Below, piece by piece: positions 35,130-47,033 of a stretch of 64,000 bases of DNA (positions within the stretch are counted from its first letter, which is position 1; each line of letters begins with the position of its first letter). Origin of the DNA: Turritopsis dohrnii (taxonomy: Eukaryota > Cnidaria > Hydrozoa > Anthoathecata > Oceaniidae); assembly GCA_027922465.2 (NCBI GenBank), contig BQMF02000771.1, positions 52,630-116,629 of the forward strand. Direction: 5' to 3'. Below the pieces are notes generated by a model. The model was not told the origin of the DNA and ran no database searches. It was given only the letters and a program-made list of their open reading frames with translations. A program made the translations under genes and the position numbers.

Positions 35130-37119
35130 TATGTATTCTTTCCAACTGACGTATGTAAATCTTATTGTATGTTATTGTAAAAGTGTTTTTTCCTCGATAA
35201 CTTTTATAGTCCATAAAGTTAAATACAATTTATCTAGTCATTTTCCTGTTAACATGCGTGCTGATCTTTGCTGGTGATTAAATACCCTATCCAAATTTAT
35301 CCGTTTACTTGGTTCTGAGGAAATCCTCTAAACACGTCAACATGACATAGTCGTTTAGATTTGGCGAACCTACAAAGTGTAAGATTTCATTTATATGCAT
35401 ACAACACAGATGCTGCTCTCATAAAGACGTAACATATTCAATTCTTGATTGTTCTCAAAATTATTCTCAAAAGTACGTTTTTTTCAATGATGTCGAATTC
35501 CAATGGAATAATCTACTTCATCTTTGATTGAAATGCTTGTTTCAATTTTTCATCAAAATACCAGATGATTCGACGTCAAATAATGTGATCCTTCGTTATA
35601 TACTCAAGTCTTTGACCTTGTTATATTGTGGGAATGTCCATTGGCATTTATATTCTTCCTGACCCTTTCCACGCTTCAAAAGTTGTTTAACGTTTTTCAG
35701 AAATCTTTAAACCTCAATGAATTTATCCAAAATATCGATGATTGAATAAAACTCGCAGACGAAGATCCTTATGTGCTATTATGAGGAGGCCAATGATAAA
35801 TCAGCTGGTCTTGCTCAATCATGGTGACGTGGAGCGGAGCAATTTTGGCAAGATCAGATATTGTCATCAAAATACTAACAGATAGATGTGTTCATTACAT
35901 TGCTGTTTTCAAGAAAACTAAACAAAAATAACAGATATTCTTTCCGGTTGAAATAGATGCACATTCATACACACCGTTACTAATTCATCTCATTCGTCAG
36001 ATTTGTGGAATGAATATCTGGCTGGAATCACACATTCTACATTTTCCCTGGCGAACGGGTGATTACATGCACCCACACCCCAATATAGATTTCTCCTAGC
36101 CACGTGATGAATAGACACTATTAGTCCTTGTCTATTGATAACTCGATTTTGCAATCACTAACTTGAGAGCTTAAATATTTCTGTATTGATTCTATCTATC
36201 TGGGATGTTTCATTAAATTGAAATTGAAATGCCGAAACTGATAATGATAACTGATAATGTTTCCTATTCAAATGTTTTGTTGTTATTGTTGTTGTTGTTG
36301 TTGTTGATGTTCCTTTAACCTTCTGTTGGACATGCCTTGAATGTTTGTTTTTATACTCCCTATTTCGTTTTGCATTTTTTCACAGTCGCTTGCTTCTTGC
36401 GTTTTGTAATTGTTGTTTATTTTTTGTAAACATTTTGTAAATCATTTTTAGTGTCTTTTGTCGAGCAACGGACTGTTGAAGTTGTTTTTGAAATTTGGCA
36501 TTGCTATTGTTGTAAGTGTGATCTGACCAGTGTGTACAGATTGATTGTCTTTGTATGTGTGTCAAGGTATTTTCGTATTCTCGAAATCTTGTTGTTTGTC
36601 CACTCGGGTCATTCCGATTTCCTTTTTAAGGTTGCTTTTTTCAGTATCATCACTTCGAATTTGAAAAACAGGGGTTTGTAGTTGGTCCTTTTTTACCTTA
36701 CACAGTTGCGAGATACATTTTAAGCGTTTCGACTTCTTTCAACAAGGAGAATTGTGTACACGGACCCACGATTCCTTTTAATTGTATTATGTAATTTTTT
36801 AATGTTCATACCGAATAAAGCCTTAATTCTTATTGCTAATCATATCACTATCTAACCAAGAATTACTTGAGCCAGTTGTCTTTTGTCCTAAAGTTGTCAC
36901 ATACATGATCACTAACAACGAATCTATGGTTGGTTTGACACTCATTCTCTTCCATATTGGTATAATTGTTTTGACACTTTATCAGGTGACAATAAAAGTG
37001 GATTGGTTGGGAAATCCATATTCTAATTTGTCCTGTTCTACAGTATGTTTTATGACTTAAGTTTGTATCAGGTAGTTTTTATTGTCTATGTTGTTATTGC
37101 AGCTGAGTTTTATAACTTT

Positions 37120-37150
<31 letters not shown>

Positions 37151-37660
37151 GCAACAACAACAACAACAACAACAACAGATGTTTTTGATATTCCTTTGCT
37201 GCTGTTGACATGAATGCTAGGGTTAACATCATTTTAATATTAAATGTAGGTAAATGTTTTTGAAAATCAGAGTACACTTTTTTTTATAAGTTTGTAAGCA
37301 ACACTAGTATATTTTCTCAAAACACCAATAATAATATGAGAATCTTAGATAAATTAGCAACATAAAGTTTTGTAGTAGCTACAGCAAAATTTTTAAACCG
37401 TTGCACTAAGTCACAGTAGTAGACTGTGCGTTCTATGTGGTGGTTTCACTGTATAATAACTAACGTCTGATCCAAAAAAACAAACAAACAAAAAAACAAA
37501 ACGTGTAAACGAAATTTTCTTTAGGATTTGTTAAAACCGACAAAGCTCTGAAATATAATAGTTTTTCAAAGCGAAACAAACCATTCAATGATGGATGAGC
37601 TTGTCGCAGGCACTTTCTTCATTGAACAGCAATGTTTGTTTAGTTAAAATGAAAATATAC
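35130..37660. other. Repeat-rich stretch, no gene recognised
   Basis: It includes (TTG)n near 36278-36306 and (AAC)n at 37121-37178 in opposite sense. The motif TTAAGCGTTTCGACTTCTTT at 36720 resembles, on the minus strand, the GAAACGC text of Penelope-type ends. No ORF with a recognisable domain. Confidence 0.4.
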
Positions 37661-37714
37661 TCTAAGTAAATATCATCGTGTTGATGACGTCATATTTGTT
37701 ATTATTAGAGCCAA

Positions 37715-37987
37715 GGTACAGCGATGGTGTAGTGGTTAGTACCTTTAAGTGCGACCGCTGCGACCCGTGTTCGAGTCCAGTCATGTCGTATCTCAATACA
37801 CCACTCCGATGCACTTTAAAAGCAGCGTGTCAGCCCATTAGGAGCCATCGACTGACTGCACACTGGCCTTCGGGCAAGTTAGAGCAATGCTATACGTATC
37901 TCTGGCGGTAAGTCAACTAATAGTTGCAAGTCGGCGGGCGGAAGAACCAACCACGGATGGAAGCCCAAGGACTAAAAACTATCGTTT

Positions 37988-38025
<38 letters not shown>
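37715..38025 (+). mobile_element. tRNA-derived SINE with (TTAC)n tail
   Basis: The head has an A-box-like TGGTGTAGTGGTTAGTACC and a B box GTTCGAGTCC, as in a tRNA gene. A 200-bp unrelated body and a tail of TTAC repeats (37990-38023) follow. Head, body and simple tail are the standard SINE layout. It is moved by LINE proteins in trans. Confidence 0.8.
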
Positions 38026-38284
38026 CAATACGACTACAGTAAATCCTGTAATAAACGTCTTCCTTCTTTTTAACGCCTCCCTCTAATTAACGCCCCCTCT
38101 TCAACTCAAAAAATTAAGTAAACGCTCCCCTCCTCTTACTCTAAAGATCCTACAGATAAGAAGAAAAAATCATTTAAAAATGTTTGCGTCTTTTCTTTGC
38201 TTTGATTTTTCTATATTATTCCTCATACAATGAATGGAAACTTTCGGTAAATCTTTATGATGGTGGTGAGATATGTCTACCTTA

Positions 38285-38560
38285 TTGTGCACGGCGTAAT
38301 TCGGTGGATTGTCTTCGCGCCATTTACCATTTGTATTTCCTCATTTAATCGATCTTTAAACTAGTATTCGCAAGCAAACAGCACCTTTTTGTAGCATCAT
38401 GGCATGGTTCTTGAAAATGAACTTTTACTTAAATTTGACGCAAATCCTTATTTTCAAGATGAAGATGGAATGACTGCCTATGACGTAGCATATAAGTATA
38501 GCGGTACTGATGAAACGGAAAGGCGAATTGAGGTCGTTCTTCTTTAACACGAAAAGCAAG
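38285..38560 (+). pseudogene. Decayed copy of the ankyrin exon
   Basis: Fragments in different frames match the intact exon at 32097: CGGTGGATTGTCT text, then LLKFDANPYFQDEDGMTAYD and VAYKYSGTDETERRIEVVLL, against DVDGMSASDVA and EETKLRIQNVLQ. Stops and frameshifts separate the pieces. The sequence after it (to 38630) also matches the intron after 32580. Confidence 0.7.
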
Positions 38561-39269
38561 TAAATATTTCATTCAAATATTGTTGTCAGAAAAATATTGG
38601 ATGGAAAAGAATATTTTAATGAAAGAATTTTAAGTTTTTTTTATCATAGATAGTTGAGAGAAGGGAAATGGAGTTATGATCCAGATGTCTGATCACGTGA
38701 TTTTATGCATGATCTCTTATTCGTTGTTGTCCTGACAACAGATAAATTATTTGAAATTGTACTCACCTTCTTTGTTGGGGTGGTGGAGGAAGGGTCCTTT
38801 TTTGATGTTGATCAAAGATATGGAAAGAAGCATCTTTTGTTGATGTTAGTATCTAAAGAGGCGTCCTTGTTTTTGTAGGTCTGGTTACTAAAGTGTCAGA
38901 TTCTGTCAAACACTGATCTCCCGGCAACCTCGTCACTAATTTTATGACGTAATAATTATTCTTCTTAAATGGGTGTCAGTAAACAATTTATTTTAGGCAA
39001 AGTCGAAAGCAAGGCCAAGATAATTTTGTGAATTGACTTGATTGCCGTTGAAGGCGGAAAACACAAATGTTCTAGATCCACTCGCTTACGTAGATCAACT
39101 GAGCTCTCCGGATAAGATGACTTGAGATGATTCTTCATAAAAATGAAAGATTTTAAGGTTTCTTTTACACAAATTGTATTCTTGATATCATATTTCTATT
39201 TTAATATATATTTTTTTTCTCGAAGGATTAACGATTTCCGGAAATTAAAAAAAGTGATGAAAATAGCAA

Positions 39270-41555
39270 CAAGATTCGCAAAAATGCGACTATATATTTC
39301 CCCAAAGTTGCAAACATTTTATTAATTATTGTGTGTACATTGATAACCATGAGAAAAATGTGTGATTAAATAGTTACAGTATAACTACCATCGACCTGAT
39401 ACTCAGATTGAATTTAATACCACCAAAAACTTACTTTGAACTTATTATGAAATGAAGTTGTTCACGGTCAAACGATGATAAAAATGATAAGACCTAAATG
39501 CGACTAATACTAAAGCTTAGTTTCCATATGACTGTATTTTGCAGTAAACTGCAAAATGCCGACAACGTTTTTCAAATCGCATGCGCAGTTAAACCAAATT
39601 TCCGCTGTCTTGGCATAATTTTATAAAAAATATTTCTCTTGAGTTTTGACGTAAAAGTTGAATTCATAATACCTTTGCAGTCAACTTTTTTTGCAGTCGA
39701 TTAATTCTATTCAAATAAATCATACAAAAAATATTCCTTGTCAAAAAGCATTAGATCTTTTATCAAAATATTATCCTTTCTGACTTCTTTCTTTGAACAG
39801 TTTTTGTACCCACATTTTCTTCTTATATTTTCTTTTGTGGCTTTGTTGATATTTTCGATAAGAATAAAATAAAATTAATCGTAATTGTTGAAGTAATAGT
39901 AGTCTTATATTAAAAGCAGCCATACTTTTGATATCAGAAGAGTAAAAACAATACAGAATATCATATCATTCTGCGTTCCTTTACTCTTTGAACAACTGCA
40001 AAATGCAGTCACATGGAAATCAAATTGCAGTCGACTGAAAAATACTTAAGAGCATTTTGCAGTCGACTGCAGAATACAGTCGTATGGAAACTAAGCTTAA
40101 GTTACTTAAACAACTGCATATCAACAAACCTATCAATGTGTAAGAAAATTTCATCATTAATCTTTATTGTTGCAGAAGCTTGACAAGTTTCCTATTGTAA
40201 CTCAAATAAAATTATCTTACAACATCATACAATCAAATTTGATACAGGTTTTCTGTACAAAAGAAGAAAAGGAAATTGTTAAACCTAATTTTGATACCAC
40301 AGTATACTTTCGGGTAGACATATAAGCAAATAACTATCAAAAGTAATCAAAATCTCTACTAACAAATATTACGTGTAACATTTCAAATTAGGACAGAATA
40401 GTTATTTTCAAAAAAAAAAGATGGGCTTGAAGTGACAATTTATAAAACCAAATTCAAGTATTCACAATAAACATCTCTGTTCAAAAAAATTTGTTCACAC
40501 TCTATTCTGTGGTAAAAATGACCTTCATATATAAATCCCAAATGGAAAAAAAACAAACTTTTGCAGTGAAAATACATATCCATAACCAAATCACTACATA
40601 GCTGAAAGTAGAAGTTCGTGTTCCGGCTTGATTTAATTTACAGACTGTCATTTGTATTGTGTTTTGAATTACGTTTGTTGTTCATACAGGAAAATTGACA
40701 GTATATTAAATTTTGCAAAATAAAGTATGATATACAGTATCAAAACAGTATACGTGATCATGGAATTCATCCATAGTAAACTATGTTTCTGTTGTTGGAT
40801 TAAATGACTATCCAGGGAAGCACACTCGACCAGATTCTTTCAAGTTATTATGTGTCTCAATCCTGTGTTTTAAAATATACGTAATTGGTTTTCTGAACTT
40901 CTTATTGCATATACGACATCATGTTTTTACTTGCTGTTTTTGTATGTACTTTTTGAATTAACAAACTGGTTGAACTGGTTGTTCTCCACATTAAAAGGTT
41001 CCTTCATGGCTGGTACATTCATCATCGTGCTTTCAGTTCAGTTGGGCTACATTATATCAGGGTATAAAAGAAAAATAAATCTTCAGCCTGGCTATTGATA
41101 ATGAATTTTCACCTTTGCACTGAAACCACAGCTTCAATGGTTTGCTGTTCGAAGCAAATTAATTACCAATCATCATAACATTGTTATCAACAAAAACAAA
41201 ACATCATTATTATTGATACATCAATTTTTTCTGGTTTTTACACGTTCATTCAAAAGTTTTTACAAAGCTTTTTAAGACAACACTGAACTAAAACGATTCA
41301 TTTCCATCATTTAACGTTTCATCTGTTGAATCATTTTAAGAGCTAGCAGAAAAAAAAGCAAAAATCTTCCACTGCTCATCTGCACTGACTGAAAAAAATG
41401 GCGTGCTGTAGACTAGCCTCTATTCTTATCTACTTTGGCTAGGCGAAAATTCAACACCGAACCGCGGCTATAAAAGTGAACGGAGAAGAAGGAGAAGAAG
41501 AAGGAGAAGGAAAATGCCGATTTTAACATATATTTCGTCCTACGGGGAAATATAT
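39270..41555. mobile_element. Repeat with short inverted ends, copy 2
   Basis: This is the second copy of the 3252-5153 element, with the same TCGCAAAAATGCGA start and GGGGAAATATATA end. It is longer because a 587-bp TIR element (39513-40099) is inserted. It shares the TATAAAAG box at 41469. Confidence 0.7.
39513..40099. mobile_element. MITE-like element nested in copy 2
   Basis: The left end AAGCTTAGTTTCCATATGAC and the right end GTCGTATGGAAACTAAGCTT are inverted copies. Both continue inward into TGTATTYTGCAGT-type text. The element is absent from the sister copy at 3252-5153, which dates it as the younger insertion. Confidence 0.8.
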
Positions 41556-41559
41556 AATA

Positions 41560-44500
41560 ATAAAACGGTATTTGTCTCGTTGATCTATTTTAGAATCTCT
41601 GTTTTGATAGACTGATGTTTATTCATCGATATCAATATTTGCAAAGATCGAAAGTGACGTGTTTCTTGAAAACGCTATCGCGTGGCCACTTATGACGACA
41701 GATTCACCGATTCATCGTCTGTAACATTGAATGTAAACAAAAATAATGTCCAAGGTTGTGTTCATACGTTCAGATTCGTCCGAATTTATTCCTTCAATTT
41801 ACGTTCATCTGAAGTACTCTGGTTGTGCAATCATAATTTCAAACGATCTAACTGGTCATCGAGACAAACGTTGGCAAACGAGTGTCATTACACTTTAAGC
41901 ATTACAAAACTGCTGGGATTTTTATCGAGAATTAATATCTCTCCTCCACAAAGTTAGAAAAGTTCAGCTTCAAACAGTTCTTACCACAAACAAGCCTCTG
42001 GCCAATTGTTGTGTGGGAGGGGGTGTTAATGCTACAAAAAAGAACATAATTTCATTTTATCAAATTTGCAGATTCCATGAATTAATAAAATATGGAGAAA
42101 TGAGTCTGTGGTATTTACCATAAACGTTGTTTTGATTTTGCACGCCAAAGCACGAAAAACACGAAAACGTAATGCCAAACGGCTTTTTAAAATTTCCTTT
42201 CTGCTTCATGAGACTAGACTATAACTTTTGTTTTACTATACTGATGAACATTTAATAAATTGGCGCCAAATTTGAGCCACGATAATGCTGATAACGAAAA
42301 AATGTGAAACTAATTTTTGTATAGAACGCAATTTGTCAAATAGTTTCTCAACTTAACTCCAAATTTTAATTAACTGGTAATTTACTATGGGACAGTTTGA
42401 GATAAATTTTCCTCAAATAATTGTGTTACAACGAGGGATATGAAAGTCTGAAAAATAATTTGTCAAGCCTCGATGGTGTTTTCTTAGCTTCGCACCGTTT
42501 ATTGTGAAAATCGTACGAAACTATGACGTCAATGAATATGTTGACATGTCATTTTGTTTGCGTAGTTTTTTTTGATGAACCAAGTATCGTAGAATTTGGA
42601 TGACAAGCAAAGGAAAATCAATATGAAATAGTGCTTTTCATACGACTTCATATTCAGTAGGAAGTCAATATATCACTTTTCATGTTGTGTGTAGTTAACG
42701 AACAAATCTAATTATGAGTTTGTAATTAAGAGAATCTATGAATCAAATAAAACTTTTTCTTTTATTGAAAATCAACAAAGTTAATATCAAAATTTAAGTC
42801 AAATTTAGAACAAATACAAACATTGTCAAGTTTCAATGTAATCGCTGTCTTTAGGATAACAGACAGTTAGTTTTCTTGTGGTAGCTACGCCTACTAATAG
42901 TTTTCTGAAACGAATGTACAAGGGAAAAAATATTTTTTGCAGACTCTTTTTGAAGAAACGAAGCAAATAATCGCAAACAGAGGGCGTAGTATTGGGGTTA
43001 CGAAAAAGTACCAAACACGTGATAGGGTTTACCTGGGATAGATAAGGTTCTTTATAATAAAGCAATAAATTTCTCAAAGCACGTATATTTTTTCAATGGT
43101 CATACCTAAACACTGAGCCCATCCTGGCAATTGCCATATTATAAAGATCTTTTTAACTTATACTGTACATATGAAAAAAATTACTTATTTTTACTGCACT
43201 GAAGATGGAAAAGCAGTTATGAGAATTATGAGAAAATGTTTTCCCAGCTTTAAAGATTTCATTTTATTGAAGATGAGTCCTTACTTTTACTTGTGAAAAT
43301 AGCTTTTCACGGTAGCATGCTGCCTGAGGTTTTTACAGTTAATTTTACAGTTTCCTTTTCAAATATTCTTATTCAGTATTGAGAAGTACAATATAAACAA
43401 CTAGAAATAAAGCGAACTTTTTGAAAGAACGTTCCTTTTCATGTTAATTAAAAGCACTTGGTTTTGATGAAATGTTATGCAAGCTATATATTCTATTTGA
43501 CTTTTTCTCTTACTTGATCACTCCTTAAATTGTTCATTTCCTCTGTCTACTTATATGAAACATCAGATCTCTCTTGAAATCTAAAACTATGAACTGATGT
43601 AATACTGTGTTATTCATACCTTGTGTTTTTTTAAAAAAAAGGAATAATAATGCGACAATAGGTTCGTAGGGCAACCCTTTTCTAATTTCAACAAAATGGA
43701 GACAGAAATAAGGGATTTCATTAGTAAACGTTCACTTCCCAGTATAACAGGTAGTTTCCTTTGGTTTTAACGATATATCGCTTCCGCTTCTTATTCAATA
43801 CAACAATGAAACCGTGTGAAACGTACGAATAGTAAATGATTGTGTCATGTAGTCAGATGTTACAATCACTATAATAAAATTACGAAAACAGTCTATATAG
43901 CTGCACTGCACTGTTGATTAATGATACTGTAAACACTAAGTTTGATGTATTTGATCTTGTTGATTATCTAATGTTGAACAAACAAAAAATTCTTTGTTGA
44001 GCAAAAGGTTTTCGGATGTTGTTTTTAACAGATGATGAATGAATAAATGTTGCTATTGTTTCTAAATTAAGCAATATTTGATCTTCTTCCTTTTAAGTGT
44101 CGTTATCTTCGCTTACTAAAGTAGTGGATTCAAATAAACTGTTTACCCAAAATGATCTCGTTATTTTAAAGCAGAAAGTGCATGTTTCATTGCCTTCTTT
44201 AGAAACAAACTTCTTTAAAACTTCGCTCTCATGTATATATGTAATTCTTAACGAAATCTAGACTTTCATTGCACTGATTTGCAGCTGCACTTGTTTAGAA
44301 TGTATACCAAAGATGGTGACGTTGCTTGAATGTAACCTTTTTCTTCCTTGTTAGTCCTTGTAATCGAGATTGAAGATCAACATAGAGTTCTTAATAAGAA
44401 ACAACCATGTGAACTGATTTAGCATGAAGAATATTTACCCTGTGAACACAATTATTGCGACGAAAATGAAACAAGTTACCCAATGTCGGTGATTTTTTCG

Positions 44501-44690
44501 GTACCATGCACAGACTGTGACATTTATGGCAGTTTTTGTCAACAACACGTTACACAAACCGTACAAGAGAGGGCTGGTACCTATACTGGAATCTTGCATC
44601 AATGAAGTAGAATCATTACCGGACTATATAAGAAACTCGAGCTTAACCAAGAAAGTTCTAAGGTACAACATCTACGAGTCTCCTAGCTAC
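41560..44690. other. No gene recognised
   Basis: Only short ORFs without recognisable motifs on either strand (the longest are about 90 codons). No paired repeat ends were seen. Confidence 0.5.
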
Positions 44691-44698
44691 TTCCAATA

Positions 44699-45160
44699 TA
44701 GACAGGACACATAGCCTAACAATCTGACATTCTGGGTAATGTTTATTTTCTCAATGGAATTTGGTAGAGGAGACCTCAGACTACCAAAATCTGCCAGGTG
44801 ACTTTTTTGGAAATGCCTGTATGTCACGTGATTGATTACGTCATAAATTACGGTCAGTAAAAATTTCATCTTCTCAAAAGTCATATTATTATACATCAAT
44901 CGAAAGATCTTTTAAAATGGAACAAAAATTGTAAAAAAACATATGCCTGAAAATTTAGTCCTGAGGTTTTTTAGGTCCTTAAAAATTTTGATGACGTCAT
45001 AGAAAAGGACTAGAAAAAATCTTGCAAATAAATTTAATTCGCTAAATTTCGACTATTTATGACATGTAACCCCTCAATTTTGGTCAGAATTTGATTTCTG
45101 ATCTTTTCCACATAAGTAAATTCAATGAACAAAAAATGCTGACTCAGCAGTTTTATTTCT
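44699..45160. repeat. Left terminal inverted repeat of the transposon
   Basis: It matches 50262-50722 in reverse complement, including TGACGTCATAGAAAAGGACT and GACATGTAACCCCTCAATTT. The region immediately inside it, before the ATG at 45326, must hold the promoter; no TATA box is obvious. Confidence 0.9.
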
Positions 45161-45325
45161 ACGTTGTGTGAGAATACATAAGCGAGAATATCTTTGTAGT
45201 AACAGTTAATGAATTATCAAGGCGATGTGTTATCCCCTATCTGACTTATGAAGCCCTTGCATTGAGGTATTAGGGTATTCGATATTCAATAGTCGAATCA
45301 ATAGCCTTCATTTTCGTTAGTCCAC

Positions 45326-46865
45326 ATGGCTGCTGCATCGTTTTTAAGTTTAGATCCTGGTGGCGAAAACAAATGTTTATTGTGTAATGGTGTGATTAAG
45401 AAAAACGAGAAGTTTCAAAGTCTAGGAAGTCAGGGTTGGACGAAGTTTACAGATTTAGCTAAAGAATGGAAAGACATAAACATCGAAGTTAACGACAGTA
45501 GATTTTTCTTCTGTGAAGTGTATAGCCGTGTTAGATATGCAGAAAAGCCATTTGGAAAGGTTCACAAAAACTGCCGCACAAATTTTTCCACCAAGCTCAG
45601 TCTATACCAAGAAATTTACTCGTCTAAAGGTGATGATCCCTGTGAACAGGCATCAGAGATCTCTGAAGACATCGGCTCTCTACCTGCAACACGTTCTAAG
45701 AAGAAAGCATCTAATGACAACCAAGAAAAGCGATTTTGCTTCATCTGTGGTGAAAAACAGTCAAAAGATTCCAAATCGTATGACGAAGGTGGTCTTGGAA
45801 GGTGTGAACAGCAGAACGCGATGACTAGATTGTTAGAACGGCAGAAAGTATTCATTGCACATCCAAGTCATAGATTTTACGAAGCAGCCCGAAGACTCGA
45901 GCGTTTACAAGGAGGACAGTCATTTGACATTTTTGCAATAGACGTCTATTATCATAATTCATGCTATATAAAATTCGCAATTAAGCCAGTTGTAGTGGAA
46001 ACAACCGCAGACAACGATGACATAGACCAAAGCAAGGCTGATGTTATGGCAGATTTTTTCCGAGCTGTACGCATAAAGATTATCAGAAAGAAAGAAGCAT
46101 TTCTACTCCATCAGCTACTTGGGGACGTCACAATATACAGTGAAGAGAGTGGCCTGGATCCTGTTGTGACTTCGACAGCCACACTAAAAAGGAAGCTTGT
46201 TGGAGAATTCGGAGATGACCTAGGATTCTTTAACACAGGCAAATATGTAATAGTTCATGCATCTTCCGTAAACCCTTGTGAATACAGCCTTGCCACATTG
46301 AAAGGTCACTGTTTAAGAGACGAAGATTTCGTTCGGTCTTTTGCAAACTTCATCAAATCAAAGGTGAGACAACGCAATTATGAGCCACCTCCACTTTCTG
46401 CTGATTCACTGATGGGAAGCTTAGACAATGGTCCCCTACCAGAGCTCTACAATGTTATATTTGCAACAATGTACGAAACTTTCAGCTTGAATGAATATGG
46501 ATATGCCAAGACAGAATCTATCAACATAGCCACAAAGATTTGGTCAATTGCACAAGACTGGGAGTCTCTTATCTCACGTCAGAAGAATGCTAAACAAGCC
46601 ATGCTTGGTCTGACTGTTCATCGATTAACTGGGAGTAAGGAGGTAGCCCAAAATCTTCACAATCTTGGACATTCCATTTCTTACAACGATATTCTCAAAT
46701 ACAACGATTTCTGGGCACAGAGTCAGGCTCCGTGCCATATGAAATTTGCAAATTCACCTGTACTTCATTCGTCCATTGATAATAATGATGGCCGCCAAGA
46801 AACGATGACTGGTGCGGGAACAACGCACGATACAAACAGGACACTGTTCTTGCCATGCCTTACAG
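45326..46865 (+). CDS. Academ-like transposase, exon 1
   Basis: It starts at the ATG after TTCGTTAGTCCAC and ends at donor GTATTT in phase 1, giving 513 codons. Two cysteine-histidine modules open the protein: C17-x2-C20 with H80-x2-C83, and a second CFIC (about residue 137) with HNSC (about 210). They probably bind zinc and may recognise DNA. The middle reads KYVIVHASSVNPCEYSLATL, and MTGAGTTHDTNRTLF lies near the end. This sequence type is known from large, poorly described families in cnidarian and other invertebrate genomes. Joined to exon 2 it gives an uninterrupted 1559-residue protein. Confidence 0.8.
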
Positions 46866-47033
46866 GTATTTAATTAACTTATTTTGGTAATAAGTCTTGA
46901 TAGATAAGATATTCTAAGGTCTGCCAATGTGATCATAAATTCTGGAGTGAATATTACATATTGATTATAACATTACTTGCAACACGATTTGCTAACTAAT
47001 ATTATCACGATTAGTTTTCTTTTTATCTCACAG

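Noticed and set aside
42826..43077. 83-codon ORF on the minus strand
   Set aside because: No recognisable domain or conservation within the window.
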